Shown here piece after piece: positions 1-10,443 of a stretch of DNA of 64,000 bases (its first letter is position 1; the number at the start of each line of letters is the position of its first letter). Position numbers and translations under genes: made by a program. Source of the stretch: DASSQJ01 sp963773655 (GTDB lineage Bacteria; Actinomycetota; Actinomycetes; Actinomycetales; Dermatophilaceae); the NCBI GenBank assembly GCA_963773655.1, contig CAVZBX010000003.1, positions 62,001-126,000 on the forward strand, read 5' to 3'. The notes beneath the pieces are model-generated. The model saw nothing but the letters and a program-made list of their open reading frames with translations, did not search any database and was not told the DNA's origin.

Positions 1-944
1 CGGAGCAGCGCTGGTTCCTCCTCCTCTGGATGGTGCTCACGGCCGTCCTCCTCGCCGGGATGGTCCTGGCGGTCGGCACGGTCCGCCGGCATCCGCTGGC
101 CGACCCGGTGGCGCTGGCCCTCTCGCCGGTGCTCGCGCTCACGGTGTTCGTCTCGCCCGCCCTGGTGCCGCTGTCGATCGCGGTGGCCGCGCTCTGGGCG
201 TGGAGCCGTGACCGGGTGCGGCTCGCCGGTGTGCTCGCGGGACTGGCGCTGCTCGCGGGCGCGGGCTCCGCGCCCGTGCTCCTCGCGATGGCGTTGCTCC
301 CCGGGCGGGGTGGGCGCCGGGCGGTGCGCGACCTGCTGGTGACGACCGGTCTGACCGTGCTGTTCGTCGCCGCGCCGGTGGCGGCCCTCGACGCCCGGAC
401 CCTGGCCCGCCCGGTCCTGGCGTGGTGGCGGGACGGTGCCGGAGCCGGCTCGCCGTGGTTCCTGCCGGAGCTGGCCGGGCACGCGATCGGAGCCGGCCAC
501 GTGGCCGTCATCAGCGCGCTCGGTGCGGCCGTGGCGGTCGTGCTCGGAGTCCTGCTCGCCCGCCGCCGGCCGCCCGTGGCGGACCTCGCCCTCCTCGTCC
601 TCGTCGTGCTCGCGGTCACGGCGACGGCGCTGCCGGTCGGCGCCGCGCTCTGGCTGGTCCCGTTCGTCGCGCTCGCCGGCATCCGGTGGCGTGAGCACCT
701 GCTGTGGGCGGGGGCGGAGGCGGTGCACGCGGTCGCGTGGTTCACCTACGTGGCCGGCCTCACCGACCCCGGGAAGGGGCTGCCGGCCGGCTGGTACGCC
801 ATCGCCGTGGTGCTGCGCCTGCTCGCGGTCGGCCGGCTCGGGTGGGTCGTCTGGGCCCGCCGGGTCCGCTCCCCCGCTCCCGACCGCTCCCCGGCCCCGC
901 GGAGCCAGGAGCACCCCGCCGAGGCAGGCCCCGCACCCGCCTGA
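1..944 (+). CDS. Polytopic membrane protein, glycosyltransferase-C-like (5' partial)
   Basis: The frame is open from the first bases of the window, so the N-terminus lies upstream; the ATG at position 30 is probably internal. The visible 313 or so residues form about eight hydrophobic segments joined by short Arg-rich loops, ending in a Pro/Arg-rich cytoplasmic tail (SPAPDRSPAPRSQ). No catalytic motif is visible in this part. In many actinobacteria a GT87/DUF2029-type polyprenol-phosphate mannosyltransferase-like protein sits between ponA and rpsF, and both position and hydrophobicity fit. The assignment rests mainly on this context. A perfect hairpin follows the stop at 965-987. Confidence 0.5.
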   Translation, partial: EQRWFLLLWMVLTAVLLAGMVLAVGTVRRHPLADPVALALSPVLALTVFVSPALVPLSIAVAALWAWSRDRVRLAGVLAGLALLAGAGSAPVLLAMALLPGRGGRRAVRDLLVTTGLTVLFVAAPVAALDARTLARPVLAWWRDGAGAGSPWFLPELAGHAIGAGHVAVISALGAAVAVVLGVLLARRRPPVADLALLVLVVLAVTATALPVGAALWLVPFVALAGIRWREHLLWAGAEAVHAVAWFTYVAGLTDPGKGLPAGWYAIAVVLRLLAVGRLGWVVWARRVRSPAPDRSPAPRSQEHPAEAGPAPA

Positions 945-964
945 CCGGGGGAGGCCCCGGACCG

Positions 965-987
965 CGCGGAGTCCTCCTGACTCCGCG
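965..987 (+). terminator. Hairpin after membrane-protein gene
   Basis: A perfect 9-bp inverted repeat (CGCGGAGTC / GACTCCGCG) with a 5-base loop begins 20 bases after the stop codon. There is no T-tract, as is usual for high-GC actinobacterial terminators. Confidence 0.55.
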
Positions 988-1275
988 GGGGGGGTCGGAC
1001 GGCGGGCGGGGCCGTCGCGCGCGAGCGGCCGGCCGGGACGATGTCGCGACGGGTGGAGGCCCGCTCAGCGGGCGGGCGTCTCGGGATGCCCCGCGGCCGG
1101 AGCGCGGGCCGGCCCGGTGGGACGATTTCGGGGATGCCCGACGCGGCCGGTATCCTTGTCCGGTTGCCCTCCGCGCACCCTGTGGACAGCCACAGCGGGG
1201 GTGGGGGCCACGATGCATACCCTCCTGTCACGGAAGGACCGTGACCGCCACAGACCGAAGGAGGCGGGTTAACGC
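988..1275 (+). other. rpsF: Promoter region of the rpsF operon
   Basis: Gene-free stretch ahead of rpsF. The only promoter-like element I see is TATCCT at 1151-1156, without a convincing -35 partner. A strong ribosome binding site (GAAGGAGG, 1257-1264) lies 11 bases before the rpsF ATG. The rest is G/C-rich sequence without recognisable signals. Confidence 0.4.
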
Positions 1276-1563
1276 ATGCGTCAGTACGAACTCATGGTCA
1301 TCCTCGACCCCGAGCTCGACGACCGGACCGTCCAGCCCTCACTGGAGAAGTTCCTCAAGGTCGTGACCACCGACGGTGGCACCGTCGACACCGTCGACAT
1401 CTGGGGCCGCCGCCGCCTGGCCTACGAGATCAAGAAGAAGAACGAGGGCATCTACGCCGTCGTCAACTTCACCTCCGAGCCGGCGACGGCCAAGGAGCTG
1501 GACCGCCAGCTCGGGCTCAACGAGTCGGTCATGCGCACCAAGCTCATGCGCCCCGGCGCCTGA
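1276..1563 (+). CDS. rpsF: 30S ribosomal protein bS6
   Basis: 95-residue protein, the normal length for bS6, starting MRQYELMVILDPELDD and carrying the conserved IWGRRRLAYEIKKKNEGIY and LGLNESVMRTKLMRP segments. bS6 binds the central domain of 16S rRNA as a heterodimer with bS18, encoded two genes downstream. The start is fixed by GAAGGAGG 11 bases upstream. It heads the conserved rpsF-ssb-rpsR-rplI operon, with short gaps to ssb and no terminator in between. Confidence 0.97.
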   Translation: MRQYELMVILDPELDDRTVQPSLEKFLKVVTTDGGTVDTVDIWGRRRLAYEIKKKNEGIYAVVNFTSEPATAKELDRQLGLNESVMRTKLMRPGA

Positions 1564-1600
1564 GCCCGGTCCACACGAAACGACTCCGAAGGGGACCCCC

Positions 1601-2164
1601 ATGGCAGGCGACACCGTCATCACCATCATCGGCAACCTCACCGCCGACCCCGAGCTCCGCTTCACCCCGTCCGGGGCCGCGGTCGCGAACTTCACCGTCG
1701 CGTCCACGCCGCGGATGTTCGACCGCCAGTCGAACGAGTGGAAGGACGGCGAGACGCTCTTCATGCGCTGCTCCATCTGGCGCGATGCGGCCGAGAACGT
1801 CGCCGAGTCGCTCCACCGGGGCACCCGCGTCATCGTCTCGGGCCGGCTGAAGTCGCGCTCGTACGAGACCAAGGAGGGCGAGAAGCGCACCGTCGTCGAG
1901 CTCGAGGTCGACGAGGTCGGCCCGTCGCTGCGGTACGCCTCGGCCAAGGTCACCAAGGCCGAGCGCGGCAGCTCGGGCGGTGGCTTCGGTGGTGGCGGCT
2001 CCCAGCAGAACGACCCGTGGGCCACCGGCGGCTCCGCCCCCCAGCAGGGCGGCGGGCAGCAGGGCGGCTGGAGCGGTGGCCAGCAGGCCCCGCAGCAGCC
2101 GCAGGGCGGCCAGCAGGGCGGTGGCTGGGGCCAGGCGCCGAGCTACGACGAGCCCCCCTTCTGA
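1601..2164 (+). CDS. ssb: Single-stranded DNA-binding protein SSB
   Basis: 187 residues. The N-terminal OB fold (about residues 1-110) contains GNLTADPELRFTPSGAAVANF and the GRLKSRSYETKEGEKRTV strand. A Gly/Gln-rich disordered linker of about 60 residues follows. The acidic tip DEPPF at the C-terminus recruits replication and repair partners in this family. The protein coats single-stranded DNA as a tetramer. The start ATG follows CGAAGGGGA. It is co-transcribed with rpsF and rpsR. The dnaB helicase gene is about 49 kb downstream in the same orientation. Confidence 0.97.
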   Translation: MAGDTVITIIGNLTADPELRFTPSGAAVANFTVASTPRMFDRQSNEWKDGETLFMRCSIWRDAAENVAESLHRGTRVIVSGRLKSRSYETKEGEKRTVVELEVDEVGPSLRYASAKVTKAERGSSGGGFGGGGSQQNDPWATGGSAPQQGGGQQGGWSGGQQAPQQPQGGQQGGGWGQAPSYDEPPF

Positions 2165-2274
2165 CCGCCACGGGCCACCCGGCCCGCTGACGGCACACGA
2201 CAACCAGACCCACACCATCCCCGGGTGACCGGGGCTCATCCGCCGGGTACGCCCGGCAGAAGGAGAGCACCACG

Positions 2275-2511
2275 ATGGCCAAGCCCGCCATTCGCAAGCC
2301 GAAGAAGAAGGCCAACCCGCTCAAGGCGGCGAAGGTCGAGAACATCGACTACAAGGACGTCGCGCTCCTGCGCAAGTTCATCTCCGACCGCGGCAAGATC
2401 CGCGCCCGTCGGGTCACCGGCGTGTCCGTCCAGGAGCAGCGCCTCATCGCCAACGCGGTGAAGAACGCGCGCGAGATGGCCCTGCTGCCGTACTCGAGCT
2501 CGTCCCGCTGA
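2275..2511 (+). CDS. rpsR: 30S ribosomal protein bS18 (cysteine-free type)
   Basis: 78 residues with the conserved core IDYKDVALLRKFISDRGK and the C-terminal NAREMALLPYSSSSR. bS18 pairs with bS6 on the 30S platform. The protein contains no cysteine, so it is the zinc-independent (C-minus) form, whereas the operon-encoded copy in mycobacteria has CxxC zinc ligands. The start is supported by AGAAGGAGAG upstream. It sits third in the rpsF operon, 25 bases before rplI. Confidence 0.96.
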   Translation: MAKPAIRKPKKKANPLKAAKVENIDYKDVALLRKFISDRGKIRARRVTGVSVQEQRLIANAVKNAREMALLPYSSSSR

Positions 2512-2535
2512 CCCGCCGCCGAAGGAGCCAGAACC

Positions 2536-2982
2536 ATGAAGGTCATCCTCACCCACGAGGTCTCGGGCCTCGGTGCCGCCGGTGACGTCGTCGACGTCAA
2601 GGACGGCTACGCCCGCAACTTCCTCTTCAAGCGCAGCCTCGCCACGGCGTGGACCAAGGGCGGCCAGAAGCAGGTCGACGCGATCGCCAAGGCCCGCGAG
2701 TCCCGGACCGTGAAGTCGCTCGAGGAGGCGCAGTCCATCAAGGGCAACCTCGAGTCCAAGCCGGTGCCGGTCACCGCGCACGCCGGCAGCAGCGGCCGCC
2801 TGTTCGGCGCCGTCTCGACCGCCGACATCGCCGCGGCGGTCAAGGACGCCGGTGGCCCCGAGCTGGACCGCCGCCGGATCGAGGTCCCCACCCCGATCCG
2901 CACCGTCGGCTCGCACACCGCGCTCGTCCGGCTGCACCCCGAGGTGCAGGCCACCGTCGAGCTCGAGGTCGTCGCCGGCTGA
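2536..2982 (+). CDS. rplI: 50S ribosomal protein bL9
   Basis: 148 residues, full length. The N-terminal RNA-binding domain starts MKVILTHEVSGLG and contains the signature DVVDVKDGYARNFLFKR (about residues 17-33), followed by a long connecting helix and the C-terminal domain ending ATVELEVVAG. bL9 binds 23S rRNA near the L1 stalk and helps maintain reading frame. A GAAGGAGCC ribosome binding site precedes the ATG. It is the last gene of the operon and a 17-bp-stem terminator follows. In mycobacteria and streptomycetes dnaB lies close downstream, but here it is about 48.7 kb away. Confidence 0.97.
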   Translation: MKVILTHEVSGLGAAGDVVDVKDGYARNFLFKRSLATAWTKGGQKQVDAIAKARESRTVKSLEEAQSIKGNLESKPVPVTAHAGSSGRLFGAVSTADIAAAVKDAGGPELDRRRIEVPTPIRTVGSHTALVRLHPEVQATVELEVVAG

Positions 2983-3002
2983 CGACCCGCGCCCGCCGCA
3001 CC

Positions 3003-3038
3003 CGAGGGCCCCGGACCAGCACTGGTCCGGGGCCCTCG
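3003..3038 (+). terminator. Terminator of the rpsF-rplI operon
   Basis: Perfect 17-bp inverted repeat (arms 3003-3019 and 3022-3038) separated by two bases, 20 bases after the rplI stop. It is one of the strongest hairpins in the window. Confidence 0.85.
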
Positions 3039-3064
3039 TCCGTGCCGGCCCACGTCACGGCCGC

Positions 3065-3361
3065 GACGGGGTTGCTCGGGCCGGACGCGGAAACTGCACC
3101 GTCCGCCCCGGGGAACCGCGACGTCACCGTGATGACGGGGTTGCTCGGGCCGGACGCGGAAACTGCACCGTCCACCCCGGGGAACCGCGACGTCACCGTG
3201 ATGACGGGGTTGCCCGGGCCGGACGCGGAAGCTGCACCGTCCACCCCGGGGAACCGCGACGTCACCGTGATGACGGGGTTGCTCGGGCCGGACGCGGAAA
3301 GCTGCACCGTCCACCCCGGGGAACCGCGACGTCACCGTGATGACGGGGTTGCCCGGGCCGG
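3065..3361. repeat. 69-bp tandem repeat, 4.3 copies
   Basis: Four consecutive copies begin at 3065, 3134, 3203 and 3272, and a 20-base partial fifth at 3342. Copies 1-3 are 69 bp and copy 4 is 70 bp (one extra A). They differ at only a few positions (for example TTGCTCGGG against TTGCCCGGG). Each unit contains the palindrome CCCCGGGG and the inverted repeat CGTCA-N6-TGACG. Because 69 is divisible by three, several frames on both strands stay open through the array, but none has a plausible start or homology, so I read the array as non-coding. Confidence 0.9.
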
Positions 3362-3567
3362 GTCCGTGACCGCGGCGCTGCTGGGGCCCCGCCTCGCGAC
3401 CCGCCGACCGCACGAGCCGCTCACCCCACGAGCCGCTCACCCCACGACCCGCTCACCTCGCGACTCAACGGTTTCCTTGGGCACCCCTTGCCAGCGGGGC
3501 GCCCGTGAGCGAGGGTGCGCGGTAGCCGCCGTCCCCACCACGGGGAGTCTGGACGAGGAGGTCCGGC
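3362..3567 (+). other. Leader region of coxM with 16-bp direct repeats
   Basis: Between the tandem array and coxM lie three direct copies of a 16-bp unit of the form CACGAGCCGCTCACCC (3411-3426, 3427-3442, 3443-3458), the third slightly degenerate. The operon promoter should be here but I see no convincing -10/-35 pair. A GAGGAGG ribosome binding site precedes the coxM ATG. Confidence 0.5.
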
Positions 3568-4473
3568 ATGCAGGTGCCCGCACCGTTCGAGTACGAGCGA
3601 GCCACCAGCGTCGAGCACGCGCTCGACCTGCTGGGTCGGCTCGGGGAGGAGTCCCGGCTCGTCGCCGGTGGGCACAGCCTGCTGCCGATGATGAAGCTGC
3701 GGCTCACCGACCTCGAGTACCTCATCGACATCAACGACCTGCACGACGAGCTCGGCTACGTGCGGATGGGCGAGGGCGAGGTGCGGATCGGGGCCATGAC
3801 CCGGCACCGCGAGCTGCTCGAGTCGCCCGAGCTCGCCGCGCTGTTCCCGATCTTCGCCGACGCCGAGCGGGTGATCGCCGACCCGCTCGTGCGCAACCGG
3901 GGCACCATCGGCGGCTCGCTGTGCCAGGCCGACCCCTCAGAGGACCTCTCCGCCGTCTGCACCACGCTCGACGCCTCGTGCGTCATCCGCAGCGCCGACG
4001 GCGAGCGCGTGGTGTCCATGGACGACTTCCACCGCGGCCCGTACGAGACCGCCGTCGGCCAGGCCGAGATCCTCACCGAGATCCGGATCCCGGTCCGGCC
4101 GGGCGGCTCGAGCGCCTACGCGAAGGTCGAGCGGCGCGCGGGTGACTGGGCGGTGGCCTCCGCGGGGGCCGCGGTCTGGATGGACGGCGACGTCATCACC
4201 GACGCCCGGGTCGGCCTCGCGGCGGTCGGGCCGAACACCACCGGCATCGCGGCGGTCTCGGAGGCCCTGCGTGGGCAGCAGCCCACCGACGAGGTCATCG
4301 CCGAGGCCGCCCGGCTCGCGATGGAGGCGTGCTCGCCGACCACCGACAACCGCGGCACGGCGGGGTACAAGCGCCACCTCGCCGGCGAGCTGACCCGGCG
4401 CACGCTGCAGACCGCCGTCGAGCGGATCCGAACCGGTCGCCGAGGCGACGAACCGAGCGAGAGGGGCCGATGA
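3568..4473 (+). CDS. coxM: Carbon monoxide dehydrogenase, FAD subunit
   Basis: 301 residues, about the usual length of the medium (flavoprotein) subunit of the molybdenum hydroxylase family. The two FAD-binding motifs are present as AGGHS (33-37) and TIGGS (113-117). In form I CO dehydrogenase this subunit passes electrons from the iron-sulfur subunit to FAD and on to the quinone pool, at the inner face of the membrane. It is the first gene of a coxM-coxS-coxL cluster, the order typical of form I enzymes. The start is set by GAGGAGG. The stop lies two bases before the coxS GTG. Confidence 0.92.
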   Translation: MQVPAPFEYERATSVEHALDLLGRLGEESRLVAGGHSLLPMMKLRLTDLEYLIDINDLHDELGYVRMGEGEVRIGAMTRHRELLESPELAALFPIFADAERVIADPLVRNRGTIGGSLCQADPSEDLSAVCTTLDASCVIRSADGERVVSMDDFHRGPYETAVGQAEILTEIRIPVRPGGSSAYAKVERRAGDWAVASAGAAVWMDGDVITDARVGLAAVGPNTTGIAAVSEALRGQQPTDEVIAEAARLAMEACSPTTDNRGTAGYKRHLAGELTRRTLQTAVERIRTGRRGDEPSERGR

Positions 4474-4474
4474 C

Positions 4475-4980
4475 GTGCAGGTCTCGATGACGGTCAACGG
4501 CGAGATGGTCACCGCCGAGTGCGAGCCGCGGACGCTGCTCGTCCACTTCCTGCGGGACACCCTCGACCTCACCGGCACCCACTGGGGGTGCGACACGAGC
4601 AACTGCGGCACGTGCGCGGTCTGGCTCGACGGCGAGCCCGTCAAGTCGTGCACGGTCCTCGCCGCGATGGCGGCCGGCCGCGAGGTGCGCACCGTCGAGG
4701 GGCTGGAGACGGCCGACGGCCTGGACCCGATCCAGGAGGGCTTCATGCGCTGCCACGGCCTCCAGTGCGGCTTCTGCACCCCGGGGATGATGATGACCAC
4801 CCGGGCGCTGCTCGACCGCGACCCCGACCCGAGCGAGGCCACCATCCGCGAGGCCATCTCCGGTCAGATCTGCCGGTGCACCGGCTACACGACGATCGTG
4901 CGGTCCGTGCAGTGGGCCGCCCGGCACGAGGCCGAGGCCCGCCGCGTGGCGGAGCAGGCCGCCACCGTGGGGAGCGAGTC

Positions 4981-4984
<4 letters not shown>
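4475..4984 (+). CDS. coxS: Carbon monoxide dehydrogenase, [2Fe-2S] subunit
   Basis: 169 residues. The N-terminal plant-type ferredoxin domain has ligands C39, C44, C47 and C59 (GCDTSNCGTC...SC). The C-terminal four-helix domain holds the second cluster, with C98, C101, C133 and C135 (CGFC...CRC). The protein carries electrons from the molybdenum site to the FAD subunit. The GTG start follows GAGAGGGG and the stop overlaps the coxL ATG as ATGA, so translation is coupled. A later ATG at 4487 is possible but would trim the first beta strand. Confidence 0.93.
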
Positions 4985-7440
<2,456 letters not shown>

Positions 7441-7448
7441 GAGGACCG

Positions 7449-8336
7449 ATGATGACCAGCCCGCAGGAGCCGCCGGCCCGCCCCTACGTCCGGGCCACCG
7501 TGGTCCGGGCCCAGGAGCCGGCCTCGGCTCGCCCCGGCGACAGCGCGTTCGTCCTGCCCGACGGCACCATCGACGGCTTCGTCGGCGGCCAGTGCGCCGT
7601 CGACTCGGTGCGCCGTACGGCCCTGGACGCCCTGCGCCACCGGGAGGCGGTGCTGCTGCGGGTGCTGCCCGACGCGGGGCCGGCCTTCCCCGACTCCCCT
7701 GGCGCCGTCGTCGTCGTCAACCCGTGCCTGTCCGGCGGGGCCCTGGAGATCTACCTGGAGCCGGTGCTGCCCACGACCGTGGTCCGGGTGGTCGGCTCCT
7801 CCCCGACCGCCCGGGCGCTGCGCGAGCTGGCGCCGTCGGTGGGTCTGGCCGTCTGCCGGGACGACGACGCGGTGGAGCCCGGCTCCCTGCTCGCCACCGT
7901 CGTCGCCACCCACGGCGGTGACGAGGTCGGGGCCGTGCGTGACGCCCTCGAGGCCGGGGCCGGCTTCGTCGGCCTCGTCTCCAGCCGCACCCGCGGCCGG
8001 GCCGTGCTCGTCGAGCTCGGCGAGGCCGGGCTGGGCGAGGACGAGCTCGCCCGGGTGCATCCCCACGTCGGCGTCGACATCGGCGCCCGCACGCCGCAGG
8101 AGATCGCCGTGTCGATCGTCGCCGAGCTCGTCCGGGCGGTGCGGGTCGACGGGCTGGAGCCACGCGAGCCCGCCGCCCTCACGGTGGCGCCGACCACCGC
8201 TGTCGACCCGGTCTGCGGGATGACCGTCGTCGTCCACGACGGCACGCCGCACGCCGTGGTCGACGGCGTGGACACGTGGTTCTGCTGTCCGGGCTGTCGG
8301 GACGCGCACGTGGCCGCGGCGTCCGCCGCGACGTGA
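7449..8336 (+). CDS. XdhC/CoxF-type maturation protein fused to a YHS domain
   Basis: 295 residues. The first 240 or so resemble the XdhC/CoxI family: an N-terminal segment with GQCAVDSVRRTALDAL and a Rossmann-like half with VVRVVGSSPTARAL. In related systems such proteins handle the molybdenum cofactor before insertion into the hydroxylase. The last 45 residues are a YHS-type metal-binding domain (DPVCGMTV near the start, FCCPGCRDAH near the end). Two ATGs are in tandem (7449, 7452). The gene begins 8 bases after coxL and overlaps coxD by four bases (GTGA). No coxG-type gene is present in the cluster. Confidence 0.8.
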   Translation: MMTSPQEPPARPYVRATVVRAQEPASARPGDSAFVLPDGTIDGFVGGQCAVDSVRRTALDALRHREAVLLRVLPDAGPAFPDSPGAVVVVNPCLSGGALEIYLEPVLPTTVVRVVGSSPTARALRELAPSVGLAVCRDDDAVEPGSLLATVVATHGGDEVGAVRDALEAGAGFVGLVSSRTRGRAVLVELGEAGLGEDELARVHPHVGVDIGARTPQEIAVSIVAELVRAVRVDGLEPREPAALTVAPTTAVDPVCGMTVVVHDGTPHAVVDGVDTWFCCPGCRDAHVAAASAAT

Positions 8337-9226
8337 CGACACCCGCGTCCTTCGCCGGGCCGGACGACGTCGTCGACCGGTTCGCCGAGCACGACTACCT
8401 GGCCGACCGGGGCATCGCGACCGCCGTGCACCTGGCCACCACCCTCGGGATGCCGCTGCTCCTCGAGGGGGAGCCGGGCGTGGGCAAGACCGAGGCGGCC
8501 AAGGCCCTCGCCGCCTCGCTGGGGCGCCCCCTCGTCCGGCTGCAGTGCTACGAGGGGCTGACCGCCGCCGAGGCGCTCTACGACTGGAACCACGCCCGGC
8601 AGCTGCTCGCCATCCGGCTGGCCGAGGCACGCGGCGACCGGCTCGAGGAGGCCGACCTCTTCACCGAGGAGTACCTCCAGGAGCGGCCCATCCTCCGCTG
8701 CGTCCGCGGCTCCGACGGCTCGCCGGCCGTGCTGCTCATCGACGAGATCGACCGTGCCGACGACGAGTTCGAGGCCCTGCTCCTGGAGTTCCTCGGCGAG
8801 CAGGCGGTCACGGTGCCCGAGCTCGGCACCTTCCGGGCGAGCGAGCCGCCGGTGGTGGTGCTGACGTCGAACCGCAGCCGCGACCTCCACGACGCGCTGC
8901 GCCGGCGCTGCCTCTACCACTGGCTGGAGTTCCCGAGCACGGAGCGGATGGTGCGGATCGTGCGCCGCCGCGTCCCCGGTGCGGCCGAGCCCCTCGTCGC
9001 CGCCGCGGCGGACTTCGTCGGCGGCGTGCGCCGGCTGGACCTCGACAAGCCGCCGGGACTGGCGGAGGCGGTCAACTGGGTGGCCGCCCTGTCCGTGCTC
9101 GGCGTCGGCGAGCTCGTCCGCGAGGACGTCACCGCCACCCTGGGGGCACTGGCCAAGACACCGGACGACACCGAGGCCGTCACCGGCGCCCTCGACGACC
9201 TGCTCGCCGCGTCGGGTGCGGGCTGA
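8333..9226 (+). CDS. coxD: MoxR-type AAA+ ATPase, CoxD-like
   Basis: 297 residues from the GTG that overlaps the preceding stop. Walker A is GEPGVGKT (46-53), Walker B LLIDEID (134-140), and sensor 1 lies in VVVLTSNRSRDLHDALRRR. CoxD of Oligotropha is a membrane-bound AAA+ chaperone needed to build the Mo-S-Cu centre, usually with a von Willebrand factor A partner encoded next door, as here (CoxE). A longer reading from 8276 would duplicate the end of the XdhC-YHS gene, so I chose the coupled GTG. Confidence 0.87.
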   Translation: MTTPASFAGPDDVVDRFAEHDYLADRGIATAVHLATTLGMPLLLEGEPGVGKTEAAKALAASLGRPLVRLQCYEGLTAAEALYDWNHARQLLAIRLAEARGDRLEEADLFTEEYLQERPILRCVRGSDGSPAVLLIDEIDRADDEFEALLLEFLGEQAVTVPELGTFRASEPPVVVLTSNRSRDLHDALRRRCLYHWLEFPSTERMVRIVRRRVPGAAEPLVAAAADFVGGVRRLDLDKPPGLAEAVNWVAALSVLGVGELVREDVTATLGALAKTPDDTEAVTGALDDLLAASGAG

Positions 9227-9230
9227 GGGC

Positions 9231-10415
9231 GTGAGCGTCCTCGCGGGGGCGGACCGCGCGGCCTTCGTCACCGGGCTCGGGTCGCGGCTGCGGGCGGCGG
9301 GCGTGCCCGTCGACCTCACCTCGACCGTGGCCTTCACCTCGGCCCTCCAGCTCGGCCTGCCCCGCGACGTGACCGGGCTCTACTGGTCCGCGCGGGTCAC
9401 GCTCGTGCACCGGCACGAGCACCTGCCCACCTTCGACGCCGTCTTTGACGCGGTGTTCCGCGACGCCGTGCTCGCCACCGACCCCCAGGCCCGCCGCTCG
9501 GCGCTCGGGGAGGCCACCGCGCCGGGTGACACCTGGACCCGGGCGGCGGGGCGCGCGGTCGGGGAGGCCGAGGGCGAGGGCCTGCCGTGGGCGACGCTGC
9601 CGAAGGTCAGCGCCGGCGCGGACGACGACGACGGCGGCACCCGGCTGCCCGAGCTGCTGCCCTCACCCGCCGCCGCGGCCGCCGACACCCCCCTCGACGA
9701 GCTCGACGAGGCGCAGCTCGCGGCGCTCGAGGCCCGGCTCCAGCGGCTCGTCGACCGGTGGCCCACCCGCCGCAGCCGTCGCAGGCGCCCGCACAAGCGG
9801 GGCAGTCACGTGGCGCTGCGCGACACCCTCGCGGCGTCCCGGCGCACCGGCTGGGAGACGGTCCGCCTCCGCTACCGCCGCCCCGAGCGCCGGCCGCGGC
9901 CGGTCACCGTGCTCGTCGACGTGAGCCGGTCGATGCAGCCGTACGCCACCGCGTACCTGCACCTGCTGCGGGTGCTCGCGCGGACCGGGCGGTGCGAGAC
10001 CTTCGCCTTCTCCACCGAGCTCACCCGGCTCACCCCGGCGCTCGTGCAGCACTCCGCCGCGGACGCGCGGGCGCAGGTGGAGGCCGCCACCGGCGACCGG
10101 TTCGGGGGCACCCACCTGGCCCGGAGCCTGCGGGCCCTGCGCCGGTCGCGGTACGGCCAGGGGCTGCGCGGCGGTGTCCTCGTCATCGCCTCCGACGGCT
10201 GGGACAGCGACCCGCCGGAGGAGCTCGCGGCCGAGCTCATCCGGGTGCGGCGGCGGGCCCACCGGCTGGTCTGGCTGAACCCGCGCGCCGCCGCACCGGG
10301 CTTCGAGCCGCTCGTGGGGTCGATGGCCGCGGCGCTGCCCTTCTGCGACGCGTTCCTGCCCGCGCACACCCCGGAGGCGCTGGTCGACGTCGTGTCGGCG
10401 CTCGCGGACGGCTGA
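9231..10415 (+). CDS. coxE: VWA-domain protein, CoxE-like
   Basis: 394 residues. The N-terminal half is helical with an acidic stretch (DDDDGG, about 131-136) and an Arg-rich segment around 180-190. The C-terminal half is a von Willebrand factor A domain with the metal-ion-dependent adhesion motif DVSRS (D230, S232, S234), a GGTHLA threonine and IASDGWDSD. CoxE-type proteins pair with MoxR-like CoxD in CO dehydrogenase maturation. The GTG start is 4 bases after coxD. It is the last cox gene; the convergent LysR gene ends 28 bases downstream. Confidence 0.85.
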   Translation: MSVLAGADRAAFVTGLGSRLRAAGVPVDLTSTVAFTSALQLGLPRDVTGLYWSARVTLVHRHEHLPTFDAVFDAVFRDAVLATDPQARRSALGEATAPGDTWTRAAGRAVGEAEGEGLPWATLPKVSAGADDDDGGTRLPELLPSPAAAAADTPLDELDEAQLAALEARLQRLVDRWPTRRSRRRRPHKRGSHVALRDTLAASRRTGWETVRLRYRRPERRPRPVTVLVDVSRSMQPYATAYLHLLRVLARTGRCETFAFSTELTRLTPALVQHSAADARAQVEAATGDRFGGTHLARSLRALRRSRYGQGLRGGVLVIASDGWDSDPPEELAAELIRVRRRAHRLVWLNPRAAAPGFEPLVGSMAAALPFCDAFLPAHTPEALVDVVSALADG

Positions 10416-10443
10416 CCCCCGGCGGAGCGCCGACGGGCGCCGC

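Noticed and set aside
3065..3361. Repeat protein encoded by the 69-bp array (23-residue units)
   Set aside because: Openness follows from the unit length being divisible by three; there is no ribosome binding site, and one copy is 70 bp, which would break the frame.
3065..3361. CRISPR array
   Set aside because: The whole 69-bp unit repeats without unique spacers, and no cas genes are present.
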